From Aquila chrysaetos chrysaetos (Eukaryota; Chordata; Aves; Accipitriformes; Accipitridae): DNA of 64,000 bases. Positions 23,851 to 37,500 of the stretch are shown here, piece by piece (the first letter of the stretch is position 1; each line of letters starts with the position of its first letter). The notes beneath the pieces were generated by a model that saw only the letters and a list, made by a program, of their open reading frames with translations, made no database searches and had not been told where the DNA came from. The stretch spans positions 29,430,363 through 29,494,362 of the forward strand of contig NC_044005.1 in assembly GCF_900496995.4 (NCBI RefSeq). The letters run 5' to 3'. A program made the position numbers and the translations under genes.

Positions 23851-26800
23851 TGATTCCTGCTGCCGGGGGAACCGCAAACGCCTTGGGCAGGCGCTAGAGA
23901 ACATGCGTGGAGGTATCGGGGAACTGGAGAAAAGTATCATCACGAGCCGTACAGGCAGCCAGGAAAACAAAAACCCCCTCTTCATTTTCTAAACAAAGTA
24001 TTTCCACGTGTTCTCTTCAGCGAGTATTACTTTAAAGCAAAGAAATACACACTAACCTCAAAAAAGATGTTTGAGTTATTCATAATGAGTAACTGTTGCC
24101 ACAGCTGCATTATAATGTGATGTTTAAAAGATGTAACTTTTTATCAGTGTCCAGTACAAAGGGAAATTCCCCAAATTTAAACTCATGAATATATGCGCTT
24201 TTTGCCTTTCAGCATCTTGGATTTCCCCTACTCTTTGTGGGAAGGCTTTTTTTTAAAGTGGGTCATTAAAAGAGTTGGAAAAGCTGTGTTTTGGTATCCA
24301 CACCTCTGTTTTAAAAGATGATTATTAGATGAGCTTACTCTTTGTTGAAGTAGCAGATTACAGGTGCATTTTGCGTATGCCATACATTAAAAGTTTGCTT
24401 TCTTGAATTTTTCAATATACTTTTCCTGCTTATTAACGCTACGGGCCAATAAAATGTCTCGCTATGTATTACAAGACAAAGAGTTTGTCCCCTTCGTTAG
24501 GGAAGCACTTTGTGGGCAGACATGCAATGTTTAAAGCTGTGATGCAAGCACTGGAACATGGAAAACAAGAAAATGTAAGAACGTCTCTGCTGGGTCAGAC
24601 GGAGTCTGTCTAGACCCATGCGCCGTCTCCAACTGTGGCCAAAAGTGGATGCCCAAGGAAAAGTATTAAGACTACAGAGAGCCTTTAATGATACAGTCCC
24701 TGAAAACTCTCCCAGTCTCCGACCATCTGGAGGGACTTCCAACGGCAGAGATAGCGTCTGGTTATTTTATAACCCTTGCTGGTCTCCTCTTGAACTCACA
24801 TGAACTTCTTGCAGCCATAACATGCTGTGGCAGAGTTGCTCAGCATAACGACGCATTGTGTGGTTTCATCTGAAACCTTACCTTTCATCTGAACCTTCTA
24901 TCTGCCAGTACCATTTGATGCTGCTTCCATCCTGGAAGACACAGCAAGCAATCGATCCCTGTGCTTCCCCTCCACAGCACTCATGATTCTTACGACCCCT
25001 ATGTCTCTTAAGACCTCTGTTTCTCCAGGCTGAGGATTCCTACCCTCACAGTCCTTCCACGTACGAAGCTCTTCCATTCTGTAACACTGGAGTTTAATGT
25101 CTGATTTTTTTTCTCTTGAGAAAAAGGGGATGGGAAAATGGAAGTAATTATCAAGCATTCAGCCTGATTGCCAAAAAGTAACCGAGCAAGAAAATCCTTA
25201 AATGTTTGGAATCAAAGATTCGATATTTGACTTAGACCAAGGAAAGAGTAATAGTTGCTCAATACCATGGCCATGACAGAGGGGAAGTCATGCTACTTGC
25301 AGGATATAGCTTCCACAAGTTTTCTCCATCTGCACAGCAATTTTGTCAGCTTCCAAAGTACAGTTTTGTTTCAGAAGAGCAATCACGTATTTTTGGTTTA
25401 GTGTTCATCACCTCTGATCAACTGTATGAGAGTCAAAGTCTGTGTTGCAGGATCCTGAGGAAAACGGTTCTGACATCTTTTTAACATAGTAAACAAGAAG
25501 TGGATGAGCTTGAAGATGATGCTATTCACGAAGTACCTATAGCGCAGGCTAAATCAGTTCAGCCTTACCTCAGGTCTATCTTGCCAATGCGTCTCCATCT
25601 CCACGGCACGTGGCAGGCTAAGCTAAGTGTTAGCTCCTTCTGATTCCTGTTCTCACTCAGCGTGCTAGCAAAGGGCAGTCAGTGGCATTTGCCATGGTTT
25701 CAGGGGTACCAACTGCTGCAATGTTTGGAGGACTTGCCCTTCTAGCATTCAGTGTGGACCCATCAATCTAATAAACCACTACCAGACAGACATTAAAAAT
25801 CCTTGGATTTTTACTGTACCACTGTACTAACAAGTAGTAGATGTCAAGTAGATCTGCTGGTAGATTGCTTTGGTTTAGCTCTCAGGTTTATTGCCAATGA
25901 ACCCCCCCCAAATTCCTTTTACATACTTGGAAGCAAATCCTCATATTCACTGTTATCTCTAAATTCCCTGTTTCAGTAATCTATCTGATATTTCCAGACT
26001 TACAGCCACACAAAAGCAATGTTATTTCACAAATATCTTAAAGAAAATGCAAATAATTAATCTCAGACAGAACTGAGCCTCTGGAGACTGTGTACATCCA
26101 TATGAACAGGTGGTATGCAATTGAAAAAGTCTGTAGGTTGATCACTAACATTTCTTCTTTGGTTCCAGAGAGAAGAGGCTATTAATTCCCTATAAGGATC
26201 AAACAAGGGGAAAAAAAAAAAAGTCACAACAATTCTGACACTAATGTTGGGACATTTTCCTGTCATAAATTCCAGATTCTGTTCCATCTTCACCTAAATA
26301 CACTCAGAATGTGTATTTAGGAAGTGTCACTATTTAGAAGGTATTATGGTATCTCTGTAAGAACAGTTTTGAGATGAAACCCAAGTGATTGATTAGGGTC
26401 ATGTCTGTTCTTAGTCAAAAGGAAGTACAGGGTGCATTTATTCCAGTTAGATGTTGATATTCTGCATGTCTGTTAATGACCAGGGTGAGGTAGAATACAA
26501 ACTTAAGTGGGTGAACATGTCCCACAATGAAAAGGATAACCTCAGGGTGCAGTTTCTGGTCAGCTAAAGCTGACCTAAGGCAGAACTGCAGGGGCCCACC
26601 TTCTGCAGCCTGACATTTTAGCTCCCCTCCCACACAGGTACCAGTACTTGTGCAATGGTGCTATTTCCATACAACACCACTAGTTTTGACCTAGCCAAAA
26701 CAATTTTTTTAAAGGGCTTGCATTCAGCTGACCCAACTCTGAATTGCTTAGGACTGCACAACCACCAGAGCTAGTCCCAAACTGGGACTGTAACATCACT

Positions 26801-27609
26801 GATTCAGATGAGCTGATGCTGTTGTGGAACTTCATACAGGGGGTAAGTAATCCTCATACAGAGCAACAGTTGCTAACTAAGCAGTCATGTACAGGAGAAG
26901 ACACTTACTTTAACAAAACAGTATTTGCCTTTTCAAGGAGATGTGGCAGTTCTCTGACTTACAGAATTGTAAAAACAATCTCCTGGCAAATTAGAAGTGA
27001 ACTGGTTTGAGGAGCGAGAGAAGATGATCCAATCTCTCTGCTTTCCCTGGGAGACTCCAGAAAGCAGAAGACATATAGGAGCTGGCATGTTCTGTCAGAA
27101 AAGGGGTCTGTGAGAAATGCTACCAACAACATGAGGAATTTAAAACCAAGGTTCTAGGTTACCTTAAGAGGTATCCAGCTCTTCTACACTTTCTGCACAG
27201 TACCTGAAGGACACGACTGTATGCAAATTGCACCTGCTGGTTTACAAACCAAGAATAGAAAAGTGTCAGGATAGCTCTCTGATATAAAAAAAAAAAATTA
27301 AAAAAAAATAGCAGAGAACATGCTTGAATGCTAAGAGTCTGGAGAGAGCTTGTCATGGGACACTGCAAAAGCTCAGAACTGCAAATACTATACAAAAAGA
27401 TCAGTATGATTCAGCTCAGTTTCAAACTGAGGATTTTTCAGTGTGAATGACAAATCTGACAAAAACATGATCTTTCATCTGAGATTAATGTGGCACTTCC
27501 ATGTTTTGGGGGGAGAAAAGTTTGCATTAAAGTGGTAAGTGCAATAAATGAACACATTTACTATACAAACACTTATAAATAATAACTTAGAACACTGTTC
27601 CTGTAACAT
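23851..27609. other. Intergenic region between PRORP and PSMA6
   Basis: About 3.8 kb of AT-rich DNA between the PSMA6 promoter and the presumed PRORP 3' end. It holds one probable old repeat (24568-24705) and short A runs. I see no coding exon or RNA gene. Confidence 0.7.
24568..24705 (+). repeat. Probable old amniote interspersed repeat
   Basis: The segment GTAAGAACGTCTCTGCTGGG, followed by TCAGAC and later GTGGCCAAAAGTGGATGCCC, resembles a sequence dispersed in many bird and reptile genomes. I cannot name the family, and the ends are approximate. Confidence 0.4.
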
Positions 27610-27989
27610 ACACTATTTTCCTTGCTTTATTTGTAACTTGGAATAGGTTTTATAAAAATATCTGTACAAAATTCAGTTTTATCCTATTACTGCCTGTAAG
27701 AGTTTCTAGTTATGATCAACTTTTGTTTAGAAAATTCATGCATTTCCATAAGCAAACTATTCCAGTGACGTGAAACCCTGTCAGAAGCAGCAAATTTAAG
27801 AGTGTGTAAGAGCCACACAATATCACACTGGCTGTTTCCTAATTCTTCCATTCAAAATCTTAATATATGTTGCTACAACAAATCTTTTGCATTCTATGTG
27901 ATCAAACAAATTCTAGTTAGTGGGAGGAAGTATTAGGGCTATGTGCGTCTGCCAAACAGTAAACATACCATTTGGCCCCCTTAGCTCCA

Positions 27990-27995
27990 TTTATT
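27990..27995 (-). terminator. Candidate PRORP polyadenylation signal AATAAA
   Basis: First canonical hexamer I find on the minus strand after the PRORP stop codon. Confidence 0.45.
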
Positions 27996-28395
27996 GGCTA
28001 CAGACATTGTAAGACACTGTTGCAAGGTCAGCCTTGCCTGTTTGGAAGGTACTTTGGAAGTCCTGCTTAACTTCTTTGAAGTACAGAGTTTATGAATTTC
28101 AGTGCAGAAGAAAAGTTTGAGAAAAAAAAAAAAAAAGACTAAAAAAACACAACCTGAAATTCCAAGAGGGAAAACCAAGTTTTAATTCAAATCACATTGA
28201 GAGGCTACAGAAATTGCCTGCAAAGATGGAAATAATGGACCTAATTCATCCCTGCTGGACCACCATTGATGTTAACAGATTTACTCCAGGAATGATTTTG
28301 ACAAAACGCAGTTACTGAATTTTCCTTAGTTATAGGCTTCACACATTAATCCCATAATTGTACTGCTGAGTTCTCCTAGTCAGCAACAGTGATTT

Positions 28396-28424
28396 AAAAA
28401 AAAAAAAAAAAAAGAAAAAAAAAA
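28396..28424. repeat. Poly(A) tract on plus
   Basis: Eighteen A, one G and ten A, starting 32 nt past the PRORP stop codon. On the transcript it is a U-rich stretch at the start of the 3' UTR. Confidence 0.85.
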
Positions 28425-28455
28425 GCAGCTTCAGCTTGTGCAATTACATTCTTCA

Positions 28456-28584
28456 TCATTTCTGTTGAATGCAAAGCCATTTTCTTGGTACTTGATATGA
28501 ATATTTTTCCTCAAAAGTGTCTTTATAGGGGATATGCCATGTATCACCTGTAGTCTGTACCACACAGTCATAACGGAAAGCAGG
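28456..28584 (-). CDS. PRORP: PRORP last coding exon
   Basis: Acceptor TTTATCCAACAG. Encodes [20 protein letters not shown] and ends RKWLCIQQK with TGA at 28456-28458. The His and Cys of this exon are two of the four structural zinc ligands. Confidence 0.95.
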   Translation of the reverse strand, partial: PAFRYDCVVQTTGDTWHIPYKDTFEEKYSYQVPRKWLCIQQK

Positions 28585-31500
28585 CTGTTGGATAAAGACA
28601 GATAAAAACATTTTTTTAGACTTTACACAATAGATTACTAAAATACCACTTATAGATAGTTATAACTTCCAAGACTTACCTTAGAAATCTCCATAGATTC
28701 ATCTTTTTAACAACTCTCATTTATTTCCTTACACCAAACAAATTCTAGATTTTAGTACTGGAGGAAAAACTACATCTTTTAGTATTTTGTGGTCTAGGAG
28801 TCATCATAAATGGTTGAAATGCTATCTTCCATCTCCACCAGATAATAATGATTTGAATATAATGCATTCAATTTCTAGAAATAGCAAAATGATTGTTTTC
28901 TGTTCAGTTAAATGAAATCACATGGGAATTAACTCAGGATGTGGAGTTTATAGGCTTGAACTGATAGGATTTAATGACACTAATGACATCTTGTGTTTGT
29001 TCTTCCAGTGTACGTCTTCACAGAACAGACTTGCTCTGTGCTGAGGAGGATGTAAGAAAAGGGTTTATCACTAACAGTTTCAAGAGCATCTAGTTGAACG
29101 AATACAATAAACTATTTTTCTGGTCTATTATGTTACAGGTATACTAACTCAACATATATAACACAAATACAAAAGAAACATTACTGGTTGGCAGTTATGG
29201 TTCTTAGGACATACTATCACCCTGTATGTATAGTCTTGGAAGTCTACTTTCCCGCAACAGCTTCCAGAATAACCTAGAACACAGCTACGACTGGGAATGT
29301 CAATCATCTAAATAACTTGTTTGGCAATTAAAATGTGAAAATTACTAGCCCTTTCGTACAAAAGAAAGAAACAAGGTGTAGCTAAAGCTGTGTTACTCAG
29401 GGAACCCTACATTCAGTACGTGGTTCCATAAAAAGAAACGTATATATGGCAACACTGAATGAAAGGCTGTCACTCTTATAAGCCTGTATCTGTATGATCT
29501 GTAATGAATATTATTTTACAGTTTTAACCAGAGCAGCAAGAAAATTATCTGCATAGATGCAGTATTCCTTTTAGTAGGCAATAACAATGCAGACAGACCA
29601 GATAACAAAAAACTGCATGATATGGAATGTCATGTGATGAATTTTTCCCTAGAAAAATCTTAAAACAGCTGCACTCCTGTTAAGGTACTGTTCATGGCTC
29701 ACAAGGATACATGTCTCCTAGACAATAACAGTACAGTATTCTGCTATAAGATGATACTATGCTTGGAAGACCGTAATTTCTGCAGCTGAATACTGACTAC
29801 AAGCCTGACCTGACTGTTCTGGGCTTTCCTTCATGAAACTTTATACATACTTTAGGCTAATATTACAGTGAATACTGAAATACCTGTCTTTTCCTGCTTC
29901 CTTAAAATAAAATGAAAGAAATTGTATTGTACAATTAGAAGCATGGTATTTTATAATAGTGCTACAGAGGATAATAAGGTATTTCAAAGTTTAAAATAAA
30001 CGAAAAAATATTGGCTCTTATGTTTTACAGCAATGGAAAGATTTGTATACACAAACATGCATTTGCATTTACATTTACGTTTTAAACATTTAGGCAGCGT
30101 TTCTTGTCTTTCTGACAGTTTTCATGTTTGTGGCATGCTTTGTGAATACAGTGAATTTTCAGTAAGCATGGGTGTTTTGAGCCCATTGGTACAAATCCAC
30201 TTCTTAAGACTCCAAGAATCTTTTTGCTTCTAGAGTTTGAAATTGTGTATCTTTAATGAATATGCTCTGTGTCCTTTCTGACTGCAGCAGAAAACTTACC
30301 AAAAAATTTATATGCTTTCCTTCTACAGAAGGGGAAAACACTATTTGGTGTCCACGCTGCCACTTACGGAACAGATGACGCGTCAGACTGTTGGAAAGAC
30401 AAGCCTTGTGATCCCGGAGGAAGTCTCTAGTAACAAACTTGCAATGCTTGCCTGATCGAAGAGTGGCATATAACAAGAAGGCATCATCTTCAGAGCTTAA
30501 CAAAACAAATGGAAAAGACAGACGTCATTCACGAGGCAGTAACCGGTTGCAGGAAATGAATCAAATGCTGATCTGAGATCTATTCATCAGCAACACTGAA
30601 AATTCCCATCACTACTCTAGTTCCCTGGTAAAATAAAGAACTGCTTACCACTGGGCACCAAACATACTACACAGAGCATTCTTCCTTCCTATCACAATTT
30701 GATAATACAACAATATCATCTTTTATCACCTAACAGTGCCATGTGGAACAGAACTGCTAAAACTCATAAGGGTACCCCCAAAACTTTGTTGGAATACAAA
30801 CAATCATCACAACTGATAATAAAGTGTAATGTAGGCAACAGCACAGATCTGTGAATCTTTGTCTTTACATAGGTAAATACACTTCCAAAAGGTACTATGG
30901 TTATTCAGAAAATATATTCAACATTAGCTGCTATTAAACGGAAACAATTTTAGGCAAAAATCTCTCAAAATACATTTATAGTGGGCATGTGATACCCTAT
31001 ATCTGGAGCAGCTGAGCAGAACTCTGCTTGAAACCACTTTTTGAGTGCTGTGGATTACTGTAATAGTAAGTGACAAGACACGAGATTAGCGAGGATTTCC
31101 AACCTGTGGTTAACAGAGTCCCCTTTATTGGTGCTCAAATAGCAGGAAAGAAAGCTATGTGATTCAACAGCAAAGAGAACAGAGAGGGGATGAAGCAGAA
31201 CAGATCTGAAACAAGAAGCCAGACAGAAGAAACTTGGACTGGCTGTTGGGACAAGGAACTTGGTCAGAAGTTCTGGGAACTGGAATCACAGAACAAACAG
31301 CAGAGGTGAAGGATCAACAGTGCCCAACTCAGATGGAGACTAGGGGGAGCTGGAACCTAAGGAAAACTGAGACTCATTATATGAGGAAAGCAGGGCAAGG
31401 AGAAACAACATTGAGGCAGAGGCACGTACCTAGTTTTGAGACAAGGACTGGCTTGACTAGGCAAGAGCAAGGGGGTTGTGCTTCTTAAATTAGAGAGGCA

Positions 31501-34500
31501 GAGGGTCTATTTCCACTTACAGAAATATTCTCCTCCAGGAGCAGCATGGAAGTCAGCGCTCCAGACTCTCCACCCTCCTGGGTTACCAAGCAACATTGGC
31601 CAGGCATAAACTTCATCTCCCCCCATGCAAAGGTAATGCAGCAGACCGCGACTGTACACTGATGCTATCAGGTATTCTGTAAGTTCAGACCACTGTGGTC
31701 TTGGCAGTGGTTTTAACAGTTATAAATCCTAATAAACCACACAGATGTCAACGTGATTCTAAGTGATGAAATTCTTCATAACGCAACTTTTAATATGTAT
31801 TAGTTTTTTGAAGCAAGTATAGCAAGGGATGTGTTTCACACACAGAGCTGGAGATACTAGTAATGGTACTAAAAACTACAGCTGTTCATACTGATTTAAA
31901 ATGCACATGAATCAGGTGTTGATCTCCATTACATTTAGCCATTTTCTTAAACTTACATATTTTCAGCAAAGAAGAAGTCTGCCTTATTCTGCATCTCCTT
32001 CATAATCTCTCTTTTCCAATTTGAAGAGTTAATCAGCATGTGTTTGCGGCCCAGCACAAGCAGCCGGGCATTCTCTTTTGCCAGGCAGTTGACAGCATCA
32101 AATAGCTGCAGAAAACAAAGCAAAATCAAAGATTTTCTCAGCTGTAAAAACAGACTGACAGGAAACACTTTCACATCTGTGTCTCAACTAGTGGAACTTC
32201 TAGTATACCCTCATTTCCCATAGTTCTTAACTGCAATGCAAATTAAGTAGATAACTAATTTAATTCCCTAATGGCAAAGAAAAAAAAAACCCAAAACAAT
32301 TCATTGTAGGAAGCTGCTCTCAAACACACAGAAAATACATTGCTATTATAAACTTTTCCCAGCTCTTGCAGCTTGAATGACATGAATGAACTCAGGAAGA
32401 GTTGTACGGAGATTTCAGAAATTCAGAGTCAGCTGAGGGAACTGAATCACATTGGGATTTAAGTAATACCTACTTTTGGAAATTATTCAGCATCTGTTGG
32501 TATTAGAGGAAGACCGAGTCCTAAACCATACTGCTTTACCTGCCCCACCTATTGTCGAAATTAGAGAACTACATACGATCTGGGCTGCCCTGTGGGAAGG
32601 AAGCAAGCAGCAGTAAAAGGAAATCTGTGACCTCAGGATTGAGGGTTTATGAAAGCCACATCCAGAGTAGCCTCCCACTTATGAACCAACATCCTGAGGT
32701 GGCAAATTCACTGCTGCACCAGCTTCTCTTCAGAGGGACTTTTCACCAGCCTCTCAGGGCTGTGCCTGTTCAGCAATAAATGCTTCTCAGGACAGGCGCT
32801 TGTTGTGGCTTTCCCTTCCTTCTTCACCTAGACAGAGATCATGGAGGGCAAAGGTTCTGGCTTTCAGCATCCAGGTTATTACTGTGGACTCCTCACAAAG
32901 CAATCGGATTTCAATTCTGCCCAGAAAGAGAGAAGAACTCTTTCTTGAGACTGAAGCATCCAATACATTTAAAGGCTGAGGACAGTATGCTCAACCACCA
33001 GGGAAAAGTGCTTCCTAATTTTTACCTGCATTTGCTGCCATTATTTGTCAATATACAATCTCCTGATTCTTCTCTAATCCCTCTTCCTGCTTTTCTAGCT
33101 ACTTCCCTCTTCCCTGTTATCTCTTGTCCCTGCAATGCCTCCAACTGCCTTTCTCCTTCTCTTGCTCTTTCCCCTTCTTTCCTCCTACTTGTGATCCTTA
33201 TCATTATTTGATATCATTATCTTTTGTTTCAGGGACTAGAAAGAATTGTTCTTCTAACTCTTGGGTACCATTTTACATTTAGTTTGATCTACCTGCAAGT
33301 ACCAGTGGAAAGGGGTGGTCCCACTCAATCCTGTCTTGAGCTGCATGTTCCCACTACTTCTGTTGCATCAGATCTAACAATATCACAACTACCCACGAGC
33401 TCACTGATCCAACAAAAGACACTTTTTTTGCAGGGTTGAGCTTGCAGCCACACAACTGATAGACCTGAGTCAAAGGTGATGACTGACGGGAACACATCGC
33501 TGGAGATGTTGAGGACAGGAAGCATGGGACTGCCTGTCTCAGCAAAGGACCTGCAGGTGGATCAAATTAAGTGTGCCATTAATTTGGATCTGAGGATCTG
33601 AGAGAGGAGGCCAGAAGATTTTCTACATTAATTTTAACTTTTGACCTATAAGCTGCTGTTACCAGCATTGACTCTGAGGGACTGAAGGCTCTGTCTTCAT
33701 GGAGACACAAGGTCTTGGTGCTAATGCAAAGCACAAGAGCCTAACAGTACCTGTTGGAACAGACTTCCTGCTTCCAAGAGATCATGCTGGACATCGGCTA
33801 TGCATGCATACAATCTACCTTTCCCTGATTAAAACAAACAGGACATAACGTGAGCAGGAAAAGGCCAAATGCCATAATTTCTGCCTATAAAACGGCAGGT
33901 AAAAATAAAACCAGCATTCTCTCTGGTGCATGCCCTGAATCTTTGGAGATACGTTTCAGAATTCTTACTGGAACACAGCATTGAAAGATACAAACAGAAG
34001 CCACCATTTTTATGTTACTGGAAGGCTTTCAAAGTAACTATGTTATGTAATAACTTATCTTCTCCTCTATGTCACATAATTTATTTGATTATTAAATTAT
34101 GACATTATTAAAAATTGAGAAACTGAAATTCAGTTTTTCAATATTGACATTTCTTTCTGGAATGTCTCATGTGGGCAGTAAAAACTGGCTCATCAATTTT
34201 GTTTGTTTACAGTCACTTTTATTTTCCGGTTCTTATGCATTGGCCCAGTCCTGCAAATAGTTGGATACAAATACCAAAGGAGAATTAAGTTTAAGCTGAG
34301 TTCATTAAACCTAATAAAAGTTAGGAATGTATCTACTGCATCCACACACATTTTCATGTAGAGAAGTCAAGAGTGAAGAAAAATCAACCATGAGTAACTT
34401 AAGCAACCCCTTACAAATTTCAAATGAAAATATTTTCTCTTCTTGCCTCATGTTTCGCTACATTAAGGGAAGGTTAGCAGAAAGTCATGTGAAAAAAAAA

Positions 34501-37500
34501 AAAGTTAAAATGTTTTTCAAAGAACACTTCAGAAACTGATTCCACAAAGTATAAAATAAAAAACTTGACAGCAAGAGCATCCTGATGGTACTAAAGAAGA
34601 AAAAAGTCCTAAAAGCAGACTATGAGTCAAAAAGAATCCCAGGAACATAGCTGCACTAGTGGTATTGCAAGACAATAAAGAATTGCCAGTATTTGAATTG
34701 CTGGAGTTTACCCCAAATAAAAAAAGGAAATACCTTTTAATTACACTTATGGTTCAACACAAAGGCAGCTGGATTTCCACATACGGATTGGTCAACTGGG
34801 GCTATTCCCAAGTTTATAAAAAACTTGACTGGCTTGGATCCAGCTCCCTTAAGTCTTTCTTTCTGAAGGTTAATAACTAGTGGCACTTTGTACCTGTTAG
34901 TCACATGGACCTTCTTCTACTACATACTATTAGCATATGAGGTTCTCTAGTATGAAGTGCTTCTGGGAAAAAAATGAGAGGTTGGTATAAATTAGCTACA
35001 GTTTTGCAATGTAAAAACTCAAAACAGGCTTAACTTGTGATAAAATTAATGGGAATCACCATTTAAAAATTTAGAAACTCCTGCTTGCGTAATAGCACAC
35101 TGTCCCTCCTCTACTTAAGACAGAAATTAACCTTTACTTGCACAACTAAAACACAGAAGATAGGAACTATTTTTGCTTTCAGAAATTATTTTTGCTTTCA
35201 CAAGATAAAAATAATTTTGTTCTGCATGGTCCTTTGCCTGATGCAACTTTACTATAGAGCATTTTATCTTTTTAGGCTTGGGCACTTAACAGGGGTGGTC
35301 TACAGGGAGTCACAAAACTTAGGGGGGGGGGGGGTTCCTAAGTGTGTCTACTCCCACGCCTGGCTGCTTCTCAAGAAAGGAAGATGTGAGACACACAGTA
35401 ACACTTGTTTTAGTCATAGAGGAAACTGAACATAATACTGTTAACAAAAAACCAGCAGTAGTGATCTCTCACTTAAAAAGACATTTTATTAATCTAGTAT
35501 TTCCAAAAGTTATCTAAAAATTATTATCTGCCACTACACAATGCAAATATGCTATGTGCAATAAGCTCCATGTAGATGCACCCTTTGAATGTTCCCACAT
35601 TATTTAGGCAGCAAACATCAGATGCTCAGTTGGATAATCTGTTCAAAAGGCAATCGGTATAGACCATCAAAAAATATACCACACACATTCCCTATGCTAT
35701 TCATTTTCTTGAAAGTGAGGATTACAAAATCAGTGAAAGAAAGACCTTTTATGAATATTAGTATCTTTCAAATTTGGACAGCAGAACATATAAAAACACA
35801 TTTTCTCTAAAAACAGGAATTATAAGATGCCATTTTGCACAGAAGGGAAAATAAGCATGGTTAGACTGGCTGCTTCAATTCATATGGCAAGATGTGGGTG
35901 AGGCAGAGAAGCAAGAAGCTGGGTATCACTGCTGTTCTGCACAAATCACTGGCCACACAAGGCATTAGAACTACTACTGGATTATATACATAACTATCAT
36001 TGCATTCAGTCTTATTTTCTTTTCCTCTGACAGGGCACATCAGGATCCATGTTTCTTTCTGAACTACACAGACATTTTAATCAACTGTTTGTGAAGATCA
36101 CTAGATCCTTCTCCAAGAAACTCATGCTTATTAGCACTTACTGAATATGTTCTGCTTGCAATCCCTTTCATCATTTATCAGTTACATTTAAATTATTCCA
36201 ATGCTGTTCCAGTCTTTGCTTAATTAGATCTTTCTCAAGCTTCTCCTAAACCTTAACATTTTACTTACAATGCAAACAATTTTGTGTTCACTTTAGCAAA
36301 TGACTCTGATGGAGCCAGGGTACAGCCACAAAGAAGTATGAAACTACACACAGATCAATAGAAGAGTCAAGACCAGCTGTTCACAAATCTACCAGGTTAT
36401 CTCCAAATGTGGTGGTTCTTCTATGATTTTTTTTTAATTACTAAAAATAATCCATAATTAAATGGATGTACGTATCCAGTGTGCATGTTCTAACTCTGAT
36501 TTCTGCACCCTAATCCGTGAATCAATGAAAAACTAGCACACTTGTACAATACTTTGGCTGAGTGTACACATTTATCTTTCCTTGGGACAGTCCCAGAGAT
36601 ATGAGCTATTTCCCCACACGCAAATGAGTTCTTTTTTGTTTCTGCAGCCATGCCATTTTATGGAATTTCCCCTCCACCACCAAGCTCCTGCCCTCATATC
36701 ACAATGCACCTTTTTTTTTTTTTCTGTTGTGCTGATACAACCTATTTGTTCAGCCATTTTGTCAACCAGATCACAGCACAATCACAACTGCACTTACACA
36801 CCAGGGCAGGAACTTCTGGATCAGAGAAGCTGGAGTGAAAAGAGGTGGGGAGGCAGAGCAGTAGGACAGAGAACACATACTCCACAGAAACATGCTGATG
36901 CAAAGCCTGAGCTTTGCAAATATGAAATAAAGCAACCGAAAATGCTGTAACTGGCAGTTTTACATTTTAAAAAGCAGCAAGTTATACCTTAAAAGAACCA
37001 CTTTTCAGGTAAGAATAAATATTAACAGTTTCCCATCAGAAGGGAACTTTTCTGCACAAACTGCTAGAAATAGTTTTGCAGTGACCCACATTCACAATTC
37101 TGCACAATTTAATGGGGATCAAACATGAGAGTTAAGCTGGGAGAGCAGGGAATCCTTGTCAAACTGCAAGATTAATCGTAATTCTTTAAATTTCACAACA
37201 GCCTTATAAAGTAAATGCATAATTACATCCCCATTTTACACAAGTGAATAATGGAGCACAAGGCAGACAGATTAATTACTCTACCTCATACAAGGAACTA
37301 TAAGGAGAGCAGGATACAGATTTCCTAAGGCTTCACTGCCAGTCACCCATTCTGATCACTATATCACGCTGAGCCACATGTCCCAGTTTCAAAGGTTAGC
37401 TTGCTGTAGGACAGCCTTTCTCCTTGGACACTACTGGTGGTTTCCCACTTGTCAGATGGGAAATCCCTGAACACCACTGCTGGGAAGCACACCATTCAGT

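Larger units (their letters stand above)
27610..28455 (-). other. PRORP: Likely PRORP 3' untranslated region
   Basis: AATAAA hexamers on the minus strand lie at 27990-27995 (about 460 nt past the stop) and 27626-27631 (about 825 nt past). Either could end the transcript. The segment also contains two long poly(A) tracts on plus (28122-28136 and 28396-28424). Extent is inferred. Confidence 0.5.
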
